From NCBI GenBank assembly GCA_963921245.4, contig CAWUEY030000001.1, forward strand, positions 124,001 to 188,000: DNA of 64,000 bases, given 5' to 3'. Source of the stretch: JABJGO01 sp963921245. Its GTDB lineage: Bacteria; Pseudomonadota; Alphaproteobacteria; Rhodospirillales; Casp-alpha2. This document shows positions 1 through 7,094 of the stretch, in pieces. Both the position numbers and the translations under genes were made by a program. The number at the start of each line of letters is the position of its first letter. Position 1 is the first letter of the stretch. The notes below the pieces were generated by a model. The model had not been told where the DNA came from, did not search any database, and worked only from the letters and a program-made list of their open reading frames with translations.

Positions 1-720
1 GGTGCCTTCCCTGAGGCCGTGAGTGACAGAAACGCGCTGATCGAATACGAAACACTCACCCTGCCAGAGGCTCTCCTCTTCAGGAATGGTTTCCAGATAT
101 TTCAGGATTCCACCCTTCAGATGATAGACCTCTCCCACACCTTGTTGGCGCAGGTAGGCGGTGGACTTTTCGCACCGAATCCCACCGGTGCAGAACATGG
201 CGAGCTTCTTCGGTGTCTTCAGCAGATCGCTGTTCTGAACCCAGCGCGGAAAATCCCGAAACGAAGCGGTCTCCGGGTTGATTGCCCCCTCAAAGGTTCC
301 GATCTCGACTTCATAGTCATTGCGGGTATCAACCACCACAACGTCAGGGTCAGAAATCAGGTCATTCCAGTCTTCAGGTTCAACGTAGGTTCCAACTGCG
401 TTTTCCGGATCAATGTCCGGCTCACCCATGGTCACGATTTCCTTTTTCAGCCGCACTTTCATGCGCAGAAAAGGTGGCGCGCTGGCCCAGGACTCCGTGT
501 GTTCTAGCCTCGCCAAACGTGGATCCTCACGCAGGTATGCCAGCACATTGCGCACCCCGGTTTCAGGCCCGGCAATGGTGCCATTGATGCCCTCGCGGGC
601 CAACAGCAGGGTACCCATGACCCCCTCGGCCAGACACCGCGCCATCAGCGGTGTTTTCAGAGCCTCAAAATCATCGAGCCTGGCGAATTTGTAGAGGGCG
701 GCAACCAGATACTCTGCCAT
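1..720 (-). CDS. trhO: tRNA uridine(34) hydroxylase TrhO (rhodanese family), C-terminus off window
   Basis: Reading the minus strand from the ATG at 720 gives 240 codons with no stop before the window edge. The start MAEYLVAALYKFARL, the N-terminal acylphosphatase-like part (LLLAREGINGTIAG) and a rhodanese domain with the active-site loop CTGGIRCEK (about residues 198-206) identify the YceA/TrhO family. TrhO makes 5-hydroxyuridine at the wobble position of tRNA, using oxygen. The family is about 300-330 residues, so roughly 60-90 C-terminal residues lie outside the window. The long open frame on the plus strand here is its antisense shadow. Family assignment is firm; function is from homologues. 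Confidence 0.92.
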   Translation of the reverse strand, partial: MAEYLVAALYKFARLDDFEALKTPLMARCLAEGVMGTLLLAREGINGTIAGPETGVRNVLAYLREDPRLARLEHTESWASAPPFLRMKVRLKKEIVTMGEPDIDPENAVGTYVEPEDWNDLISDPDVVVVDTRNDYEVEIGTFEGAINPETASFRDFPRWVQNSDLLKTPKKLAMFCTGGIRCEKSTAYLRQQGVGEVYHLKGGILKYLETIPEEESLWQGECFVFDQRVSVTHGLREGT

Positions 721-884
721 TTGATTGTCCAGGTCTTGCAAGCGGGTGTCCTTTCATAATCCACATTGGGCGTTGTGAACAAGTCCGCGCTTTCTCAACC
801 CACGTGACTTTTACTGTGCGAACCGCCATCCCTATGATAGAAGATCACCTATCATTTGAATGTCTGACCATCTGGATTTTTATC

Positions 885-1658
885 ATGCTCGCTGTTGTTT
901 CCCCCGCAAAGAAACTCGATTTTTCCGAACTGGATCGTCCGCTAAAGAGCACCGATCCGGATTTCCTGTCGGAAGCAAAAAAACTGGCAACCGCGGCCCG
1001 AAAACTCAGCAAATCGGAACTGCAAAATCTGATGAAACTGAGCGATTCATTGACGGAGCTGAATTTTGAGCGATTCAAGACGTTCAAGTCGAACCCCGGT
1101 GCCGACCTCACAAAACAGGCCGCTTTTGCCTTCGCCGGCGACACCTACACTGGGCTTGATGCCACCAGCCTATCGGACAAGGAACTGACATACGCACAGG
1201 ATCATTTGCGAATCATCTCGGGGCTCTATGGCGTCCTGCGTCCGTTGGACCGCATTCAACCCTATCGTCTGGAAATGGGTCGGTCTCTGCCCAATCCCAG
1301 GGGGAGCGATCTCTACACGTTCTGGGGCGGGCGGATCGGACAAGCCCTGGACAAGGCCGTCGCCTCTCACAAATCGGCCGTTGTGATCAATGCGGCCTCC
1401 AGCGAGTACTTTAAGGCCGCCCAGGCCAAAACTATGACGGCGCGCGTGATCACACCGCATTTTAAGGAGATCAAGGACGGTGAAGCCCGCGCCATCGGTT
1501 TCTTTGCTAAAAAGGCGCGCGGTTCCATGGCACGGTATCTTATTCAGAACCGGATCGAAAAACCGGAGGACCTGAAATCGTTTGATACGGAAGGTTATGT
1601 CTATCGCGACGACCTGTCGTCGGAAAACGACTGGGTGTTCACGCGGACCCAGATTTAA
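885..1658 (+). CDS. yaaA: YaaA-family peroxide stress protein (UPF0246/DUF328)
   Basis: A 257-residue protein beginning MLAVVSPAKKLDF, the typical YaaA start. An upstream in-frame extension to 651 has no family character, so the ATG at 885 was chosen. Conserved segments include SDSLTELNFERF, the GLYGVLRPLD motif in the middle, and the C-terminal EGYVYR..LSSENDWVFTR. In E. coli YaaA is induced by OxyR and lowers free iron during peroxide stress; a DNA-binding helix-hairpin-helix-like fold is known. It is divergent from trhO (165 bp apart) and stands alone. Length matches the family, and no damage is visible. Confidence 0.93.
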   Translation: MLAVVSPAKKLDFSELDRPLKSTDPDFLSEAKKLATAARKLSKSELQNLMKLSDSLTELNFERFKTFKSNPGADLTKQAAFAFAGDTYTGLDATSLSDKELTYAQDHLRIISGLYGVLRPLDRIQPYRLEMGRSLPNPRGSDLYTFWGGRIGQALDKAVASHKSAVVINAASSEYFKAAQAKTMTARVITPHFKEIKDGEARAIGFFAKKARGSMARYLIQNRIEKPEDLKSFDTEGYVYRDDLSSENDWVFTRTQI

Positions 1659-1769
1659 CCGCGCGAAGAACGTCCTTTGAAAGAGCCAGTGACCGTCGAT
1701 TGAACCAGATCAACTGGAAAAAGTCCGTTGCTCGTGGTAGTATCGGTTAAAGACTGAAGGAGTTTCATC

Positions 1770-2558
1770 ATGATCCGTACCTTTTTAATTGGCTGCCTCT
1801 CGGCATTCGCGATCACCTCCATCTCCGCGAAAGAAGCCGCTGCAACGCCGCAGATGTTGGCCGTTGCCGCCTTGAGCACGCCCCAGCCCTTAATTTGTAA
1901 AAATGGCATGTGTGCCGTGGAACTCAGTGCCATGTGCCTGCAAAAGAACCGACGTTTTCCCAGCACTGTGAGTGTCTATCACCCCCATAACCCCGACTCT
2001 ATTGTGCTGGTTTACACGGACTCCCGCGGGCAGCGGCAGACCATGATTGCTGATGAGGTTGCCGCGATACGCTCGAAACGCTCGTTTACGGCTGTGACGG
2101 TAAGGATCCCGGAAACGACCTTGCAGGATCTCGGCGCCAGCCATGCCGCTATCGTTGTCGCCGAAGATACGACATTGGTTCCGGAACCCGTTCCGTTTGA
2201 TCCGTTTCCGTTGACGGCAGAGGAAATCGCGGAAACAACGGGACCGAAGCGGGACCTGGCGTCGGGATGGCTTAGTGGTGACAGCGACCAAACCACCACG
2301 GCGCGGCTGGTGAATTTGATGTTGAACGGCTTTGCCGGCGACACAGCTGATCGATCCTTGTGGTCGAAGGCCACCGGTCTGGGTGACGAACCCGTGAGCA
2401 CCGGCGCTATTCAGGCCAAGGCTATTCTGGATACATGCGTTGAGCGGGCCACATCGGGCCAGGCCAACACCGTTCGCCAATGTATGGAAACCCGTCATGA
2501 CCGGATCATGTATCAAATGAACAAGGCCTATTGGCAAGCATCTGAGGCCGGTAGCTGA
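1770..2558 (+). CDS. putative secreted protein of unknown function
   Basis: A 262-residue protein with a plausible Sec signal peptide: MIRT, a hydrophobic stretch (FLIGCLSAFAITSI) and an AKEAAA cleavage region near residue 25. GAAGGAG lies a few bases before the ATG. The mature part has four cysteines (two near residues 43-48 in LICKNGMC, one at MCLQ, later DTCVER and QCMETR), suggesting disulfides in the periplasm. I do not recognise the family and no catalytic motif is visible. The C-terminal third is helical with paired CVER/CMETRHDR motifs. An overlapping long open frame on the opposite strand is judged a shadow. Confidence 0.7.
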   Translation: MIRTFLIGCLSAFAITSISAKEAAATPQMLAVAALSTPQPLICKNGMCAVELSAMCLQKNRRFPSTVSVYHPHNPDSIVLVYTDSRGQRQTMIADEVAAIRSKRSFTAVTVRIPETTLQDLGASHAAIVVAEDTTLVPEPVPFDPFPLTAEEIAETTGPKRDLASGWLSGDSDQTTTARLVNLMLNGFAGDTADRSLWSKATGLGDEPVSTGAIQAKAILDTCVERATSGQANTVRQCMETRHDRIMYQMNKAYWQASEAGS

Positions 2559-2579
2559 TCCATGGGGAAATTGTTGCTG

Positions 2580-2912
2580 GCCGCGCGCGGTGCGGCAAGC
2601 ATGGCGCATGTTTGAACGGCACCGAAAGCTGGCGGCGGATACGACGTTCGTAACCGATCTATCCCTGAGCCGCGCGGTTCTCACAACCCACGACATCAGG
2701 TTCCTGCGGTGGGTAACGCACAATAACGGCGGGTTGGATAAACCGCTCATCCTGATCAAACGCCAATTGCCCGGTCAGTATCTTCAAAAACGTGGATTTA
2801 CCACATCCGTTTCGACCGACCGGGCACAAGCGATTCCCAATCTGCACGGATATCTCCGCCCCGCGCGAGGGCGGCGTACCGCCAAAGGTCAGATGACAAT
2901 CTCTAAGATGTA
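2580..2912 (-). pseudogene. remnant of an ABC-F ATPase (Uup-like) N-terminal domain
   Basis: On the minus strand a broken frame reads LHLRDCHLTFGG, then GRNGCGKSTFLKIL (a Walker A motif, GxxGxGKS/T, with flanks typical of Uup/ABC-F proteins) and YPPQEPDVVG, corresponding to the YLPQEP Q-loop region of that family. A stop follows just after CENRAAQG, and residual similarity continues in another frame. Only about 110 codons remain of a family that is normally 600 residues, so this is a decayed 5' fragment. The plus-strand open frame across it is not a gene. Confidence 0.8.
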
Positions 2913-2942
2913 AACGGGTGTTGCTATGGCAAGCTATATACT

Positions 2943-3014
2943 GCCCTGGAGAGGGCTATAGCACGTCTTGCGACGTCATCTGCCTTCGGGCAGGATCCCG
3001 CCGAAACGAGCGGG
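2943..3014 (+). promoter_or_regulatory. four-hairpin mRNA leader that could hide the ribosome-binding site
   Basis: Four perfect 5-bp stems lie back to back: GCCCT/AGGGC (2943-2956, loop GGAG), ACGTC/GACGT (2963-2976, loop TTGC), CTGCC/GGCAG (2980-2993, closed by the stable UUCG tetraloop) and CCCGC/GCGGG (2997-3014). The only Shine-Dalgarno candidate for the downstream gene, GGGAG at 3012-3016, overlaps the 3' arm of the last stem; the ATG is at 3025. This arrangement suggests translational control. It does not match any SAM, SAH or cobalamin riboswitch I can recall. Structures were found by eye only. Confidence 0.5.
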
Positions 3015-3024
3015 AGTACGCGAC

Positions 3025-3933
3025 ATGGGGAACAACATTGATTGGGTAACAAAACGGCTCAACGGCGAAGGCCCGCCGATCATTATCGATGGTGGCATGG
3101 GTACGGAACTGGAAAAAACCAACGTCCCCATGGATGGCAAGATATGGAGCGGGAGGGCCGTGCTGTCCCATCCGAAGATTGTGCGAGAGGTCCACCAATC
3201 CTTTGTTGAAGCCGGTGCCGAAGTGATTATCGCCAACACGTTTGCAACGGGGCGCCACATGCTGGAACCCGGGGGTCTGGACGATCACGTCAGGGATATC
3301 AATATCAATGCCGTGAAGATCGCCCGCGCCGCCGCGGATAATGTTGCGGACCGTCCTGTTGCTGTTGCCGGATCCATTTGCGAATGGGCCCACATTGAAA
3401 TAGAAAAATGGAACGCAACGGACGCCATCAAAGTATCTGCGCGTGAACAGGCCGGGTTGTTGAAAGAGGCCGGTGCCGATCTGATCACCCTGGAAATGTG
3501 CCAACGGAGAGATTATTCGCCCGCCGTGGTCGAAGCCGCGCTGGAAACAGGTCTGCCGATCTGGATTGGGGTCAGCGCCCGCCGCCACAAGGGTTGTTCG
3601 CATCTGTCCACCTTCGACATGGAGGACGACGAATTTGAGCCACTGATAGAAGTACTGGCGGCTTATTCCGTGGATATCATGAACGTCATGCATACGCCGG
3701 TGACAGACGTGAACGAAGCTCTGGGTATCATTCGCAAGTACTGGGACGGTCCGCTCGGCGTTTACCCCGAGTCCGGTTACTTCACCATGCCCAACTGGAA
3801 CTTTGTCGATATCATCGAACCTGAAGAGCTGGTATCGCAGGCCAAAGGCTGGGTCGACGATGGTGTGACCCTGCTTGGCGGATGTTGCGGCCTCGGGCCG
3901 GATCACATCCGTGCCCTGAGAGACGCGTTCTAG
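3025..3933 (+). CDS. homocysteine S-methyltransferase family protein
   Basis: A 302-residue protein with the Hcy-binding TIM-barrel fold: IIIDGGMGTELE near residue 20, VIIANTFATGRHM near 75, and the zinc-binding GGCCGLGP near the C-terminus, where two adjacent cysteines plus an earlier cysteine (LEMCQRR) would bind zinc. The family transfers a methyl group from S-methylmethionine, betaine or a corrinoid donor to homocysteine to make methionine; substrate cannot be read from sequence. The ATG at 3025 (MGNNIDWVTKRL) was chosen over one at 2968, because the latter runs through the hairpin leader. Single gene, convergent with hbd 3 bp away. Confidence 0.85.
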   Translation: MGNNIDWVTKRLNGEGPPIIIDGGMGTELEKTNVPMDGKIWSGRAVLSHPKIVREVHQSFVEAGAEVIIANTFATGRHMLEPGGLDDHVRDININAVKIARAAADNVADRPVAVAGSICEWAHIEIEKWNATDAIKVSAREQAGLLKEAGADLITLEMCQRRDYSPAVVEAALETGLPIWIGVSARRHKGCSHLSTFDMEDDEFEPLIEVLAAYSVDIMNVMHTPVTDVNEALGIIRKYWDGPLGVYPESGYFTMPNWNFVDIIEPEELVSQAKGWVDDGVTLLGGCCGLGPDHIRALRDAF

Positions 3934-3936
3934 GAT

Positions 3937-4818
3937 TTAGCGTGTTGGCACAGGCGTTTCGCCGGAATAGTCGTAGAATCCACGACCGGATTTCTTGCCC
4001 AGCCACCCGGCCTCCACGTACTTGGTCAGCAACGGACAGGGACGATACTTGGTGTCGGCCAGGCCTTCGTGCAGCACCTGCATAACCGCCAGACACACAT
4101 CGAGGCCGATAAAGTCCGCCAGTTCCAGCGGACCCATGGGATGGTGGGTTCCGAGCTTCATCGCGGTGTCGATGGACTCGACGGAGCCAACACCTTCATA
4201 GAGCGTGTAAATAGCCTCATTGAGCATGGGTAACAGGATACGGTTCACGATAAAGGCCGGGAAATCTTCCGCACTGACCGGTGTCTTGCCCAGACGAACG
4301 GTCAGGTCCCTGAAGACAGAAAATGTCTGTTCATCGGTGGCGATGCCACGGATCAGTTCCACCAGTTCCATCCGTGGAACCGGATTCATGAAGTGCATGC
4401 CGACAAACTTGCCCGGACGATCAGTGTAGGAGCCCAGACGGGTGATGGAAATTGAGGACGTATTCGACGCCAGGAGGGCGTCTTCGGAGAGATGCTGGCA
4501 CACTTCACCCAATATGGCTTTTTTGACGGCTTCGTTTTCCGTTGCCGCTTCGACGACCATCTGACAGCCGGAAACACCGGACAGATCGGTGCCCATGGAA
4601 ATCCGTGCCTGCGCCGCTGCAACATCGTCGGCGCCAACCTCTTCGCGGGCGATCTGACGATTCATGTTGTGGCGAATGGTTTCCATGGCCCGCGCAAGGT
4701 TTTCCGCCGATACATCGACAAGGTGTACATCAAATCCGGCAAGCGCACTGACATGTGCAATGCCGTTTCCCATCTGACCCGCGCCAATGACGCCAATTTT
4801 TGTTATATTTTCAGACAT
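3937..4818 (-). CDS. hbdA: 3-hydroxybutyryl-CoA dehydrogenase
   Basis: A 293-residue NAD-dependent dehydrogenase. The N-terminal Rossmann motif GVIGAGQMGNGIAH (about residues 8-21) is followed by the catalytic region SNTSSISI and HFMNPVP, where the histidine is the catalytic base. The C-terminal domain carries FIVNRILLPMLNEAI and GTHHPMGPLELADFIGLD. It interconverts (S)-3-hydroxybutyryl-CoA and acetoacetyl-CoA in short-chain fatty acid, polyhydroxybutyrate and ethylmalonyl-CoA-linked metabolism. In many alphaproteobacteria etfBA sits between this gene and the adenosyltransferase; here only 134 bp separates them. A symmetrical element at 4861-4885 lies in its promoter. Confidence 0.93.
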   Translation of the reverse strand: MSENITKIGVIGAGQMGNGIAHVSALAGFDVHLVDVSAENLARAMETIRHNMNRQIAREEVGADDVAAAQARISMGTDLSGVSGCQMVVEAATENEAVKKAILGEVCQHLSEDALLASNTSSISITRLGSYTDRPGKFVGMHFMNPVPRMELVELIRGIATDEQTFSVFRDLTVRLGKTPVSAEDFPAFIVNRILLPMLNEAIYTLYEGVGSVESIDTAMKLGTHHPMGPLELADFIGLDVCLAVMQVLHEGLADTKYRPCPLLTKYVEAGWLGKKSGRGFYDYSGETPVPTR

Positions 4819-4860
4819 GTACCGTACCTTTAAGTCCCGTAGATATCGCCACTATTGGCA

Positions 4861-4885
4861 CTTTATTTCGCACTGCACAATAAAG
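4861..4885. promoter_or_regulatory. inverted repeat upstream of hbdA, possible PhaR-type operator
   Basis: CTTTATT (4861-4867) and AATAAAG (4879-4885) form a perfect 7-bp inverted repeat around TCGCACTGCAC. On the minus strand, the direction of hbdA, this reads TTGTGCAGTGCGAAA, close to the palindrome at 37083-37099 (TTGTGCAGCGCACAA). TGC-N3-GCA-like sites are known for the polyhydroxybutyrate regulator PhaR, which would suit hbdA. Assignment is inference. Confidence 0.35.
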
Positions 4886-4952
4886 ATGGCTGGCACGGGT
4901 GTCAACGCAGCGAACCGGGTTTTCATGCCTGCGCCACCAGTCTGATAGAGCC

Positions 4953-5516
4953 TCAGGTATGGGCCCCCGGTTGCCACAAAACATCGCTGTTTCCGTTATC
5001 ATTGGTGTGCCGTGACAGGACAAACAGATGATCGGACAACCGGTTTATGTATTTGATTGCCGCCGGATTGACTCGTTCCGTTTCCGCCAGTTCGCTCATC
5101 AAGCGTTCCGCCCGGCGAGCAACGCAGCGCGCCAGATGCAGATAGGCCGCCGCCATCGATCCACCCGGCAAAACGAATGATTTAAGGGGTTTAAGGGCTT
5201 CGTTCAGGCTGTCGATTTCCTGTTCCAGTCGCTCTACCTGCGCCTCGGTTATCCGCAGTGCGCCATGGCCACGTTCCTTGCCTTCGGGCGTGCACAGATC
5301 AGCCCCGAGATCGAACAGATCGTTCTGGATACGGCCCAGCATGGCGTCAGCCGCACCTTCCACATGCAGTCGGGCGATACCGATCACACTGTTGGTTTCA
5401 TCCACCGTTCCGTAGACGGCGACCCGCAAGGAATGCTTGGCAACCCGATCACCTGAACCCAGTGATGTCTGCCCCTTGTCGCCGCCCCGGGTGTAGATTT
5501 TGCTCAACGTGACCAA
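4953..5516 (-). CDS. PduO-type cob(I)yrinic acid a,c-diamide adenosyltransferase
   Basis: A 187-residue member of the PduO/MMAB family: the N-terminal KIYTRGGDKGQTSLGSGDRV ATP-binding signature, VDETNSVIG, then FVLPGGSMAAAYLHLARCVARRAER and INRLSDHLFVLSR. It adenosylates cob(I)alamin to make the coenzyme of B12-dependent mutases such as ethylmalonyl-CoA and methylmalonyl-CoA mutase, matching the mcd gene at 11.8 kb. It follows the HIG1 gene by 27 bp, a pairing common in alphaproteobacteria. Complete, with no sign of damage. Confidence 0.94.
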   Translation of the reverse strand: MVTLSKIYTRGGDKGQTSLGSGDRVAKHSLRVAVYGTVDETNSVIGIARLHVEGAADAMLGRIQNDLFDLGADLCTPEGKERGHGALRITEAQVERLEQEIDSLNEALKPLKSFVLPGGSMAAAYLHLARCVARRAERLMSELAETERVNPAAIKYINRLSDHLFVLSRHTNDNGNSDVLWQPGAHT

Positions 5517-5543
5517 TGGACGGCCTCCCCCTCCCCCTGAAAT

Positions 5544-5747
5544 TCAGCCCGTCGCCAGCCACACGATCAGGCCGAAAATGGCGAGCGCGATGCCCTGCAT
5601 GATGACCCGTGCCCGCATCAGATTGTTGGAATGTCGGCGATAGAACTTGCCATGAACGGCAAACGACACAACCCCCACCACCAGTACAACAAGCGTGGCG
5701 CCCATTGCGATCACCAACAACACGGGCAGAAAACCGTCCATAACCAT
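5544..5747 (-). CDS. twin transmembrane HIG1-domain small protein
   Basis: A 67-residue protein with two hydrophobic helices (about residues 6-29 and 47-65) separated by a basic loop, HGKFYRRHSNNLMRARVIMQG, matching the HIG1/hypoxia-induced family. In mitochondria relatives stabilise respiratory supercomplexes; the bacterial role is not established. Two ATGs are possible (5747 or 5741); the first is used. It is first in a two-gene unit with the adenosyltransferase. Confidence 0.85.
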   Translation of the reverse strand: MVMDGFLPVLLVIAMGATLVVLVVGVVSFAVHGKFYRRHSNNLMRARVIMQGIALAIFGLIVWLATG

Positions 5748-5798
5748 CCTATATCCCGTCAGCGTGATAATATCACCCTAAAAAAACAGAGCCGCCGG

Positions 5799-6428
5799 TC
5801 ATCGACGCGCCAGGGCCATGGCAATGCCGGTGCCCATCAGCAGACCGCCGGTGATGCGGTTGCGCAGCCGCCCCCGCTTTTCACCGGCCAATAAGGGCCG
5901 CATTCTGTCGGCCAACAGGACGTAGATCAGGTCAATCCCATTGACAACGATCAGAAAAGTAATGGTGAGCACGATTAGCTGATCGGTAGACGGCAGTGCC
6001 GGGTCCAGAAACTGTGGAAAAAAGGCCGCGTAAAACACAATGGTTTTAGGATTGGTAATGGCAACCAGGAAACCCTGCCAGAACATGGACCGTCCCGGTT
6101 TGCGTTTTAGGTCCGGATTTTCCAGCGACTCAGGCGCTGCCCGCCACTGCTGAAATCCGAGATAAATCAGGTAGGCCGCCCCCAGCCAGCGGATCACATC
6201 AAAACCATGGGATAACAGCTCCAGCACCCATGCCAGGCCGAACCCGCCAATGGCAAACAGGACGATATTGCCGCTGACCACGCCGCCCATGTTCCGAATT
6301 CCCGTCCGCGCACCATAAGAGAGAGAATTGGCAATCAGCATGGCAACGATCGGCCCCGGCATGATGGCAAGCACAGCCGAGGCCGCCACAAAAGCTAGCC
6401 AGAGCTGTCCATTGACCAGATCAAACAT
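5799..6428 (-). CDS. LysE/RhtB family amino-acid exporter
   Basis: A 209-residue inner-membrane protein with about six hydrophobic segments and the LysE family N-terminal signature AIMPGPIVAMLIANSLSYGARTG. Central FLVAITNPKTIVFYAAFFPQF is another family hallmark. Members export amino acids such as lysine, homoserine, threonine or leucine; substrate is not predictable. Eight bases after the stop of a second LysE gene, so the two form a co-transcribed tandem pair. Confidence 0.9.
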   Translation of the reverse strand: MFDLVNGQLWLAFVAASAVLAIMPGPIVAMLIANSLSYGARTGIRNMGGVVSGNIVLFAIGGFGLAWVLELLSHGFDVIRWLGAAYLIYLGFQQWRAAPESLENPDLKRKPGRSMFWQGFLVAITNPKTIVFYAAFFPQFLDPALPSTDQLIVLTITFLIVVNGIDLIYVLLADRMRPLLAGEKRGRLRNRITGGLLMGTGIAMALARR

Positions 6429-6436
6429 TTCTGAGA

Positions 6437-7075
6437 CTACCCTTCATCCAGCGCCAGCCAGGCCGCCATGCCGCCGAGCACCGTTCCGCTGATGCGGGCC
6501 TGCCATTTCCAGAAACCCGGCTTGCTGCGCAGCAGTTCACCAACCGGTGCGATAAACACAACGGCCAAACAAAAAAGCGCCAGCGAGATCACTGCAAACG
6601 TCAGGCCGAGCGTAAACAATTGCAGGGTCATGCTGGCACTGTCAGGCGATGTGAATTGCGGTAGGAAGGCGATGAAAAACACAGCCAACTTGGGATTCAG
6701 CAGGCACAGCATGAATGCTTGTCCCACCACCCGGATACGGGTGTCAGCTTTCCCATTGGAGCCTTCTTCGAGACCGGTATCCGGGGTGGCGCGGAGGGTC
6801 TTCCAGGCAAGCCACCCCAGATAAGCAATTCCGCTCCAGCGCACCGCCTGATACAACTCCGGTGAGGTCACAAACAGTTGCGCCAATCCCAGCGTAATCG
6901 CCGTGACATGCGCCACTAGGGCAATCGCAATGCCGCTGGCCGCCAGGAACCCCGCCGCCCGGCCATGGGACAGTGTGCGGGTGATGACATAAATGTTGTC
7001 GGTACCGGGTGTCAGCGCCATAAGTACAACAACACCGCTATAGGCAATGAATATGGTCGGATCAATGGGGAGCAT
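6437..7075 (-). CDS. LysE/RhtB family amino-acid exporter, second copy
   Basis: A 212-residue paralogue of the preceding exporter type, with MALTPGTDNIYVITRTLSHGR near the N-terminus, AFMLCLLNPKLAVFFIAFLPQF in the middle and about six membrane segments. The two neighbours are clearly diverged from each other, so this is an old duplication or independent acquisition rather than a recent tandem copy. It begins 19 bp after the end of the flavin oxidoreductase gene and may share its transcript, which suggests export of a product of that enzyme, but this is inference. Confidence 0.9.
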   Translation of the reverse strand: MLPIDPTIFIAYSGVVVLMALTPGTDNIYVITRTLSHGRAAGFLAASGIAIALVAHVTAITLGLAQLFVTSPELYQAVRWSGIAYLGWLAWKTLRATPDTGLEEGSNGKADTRIRVVGQAFMLCLLNPKLAVFFIAFLPQFTSPDSASMTLQLFTLGLTFAVISLALFCLAVVFIAPVGELLRSKPGFWKWQARISGTVLGGMAAWLALDEG

Positions 7076-7094
7076 CTTTTTCTCTCTTCAGACT

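Noticed and set aside
1890..2759. long open frame (289 codons) on the minus strand
   Set aside because: Antisense to a secreted-protein gene with a good signal peptide and ribosome-binding site; no family features.
2956..3906. 316-codon minus-strand frame
   Set aside because: Exactly antisense to the homocysteine methyltransferase; product is His/Gly/Phe-rich without domains.
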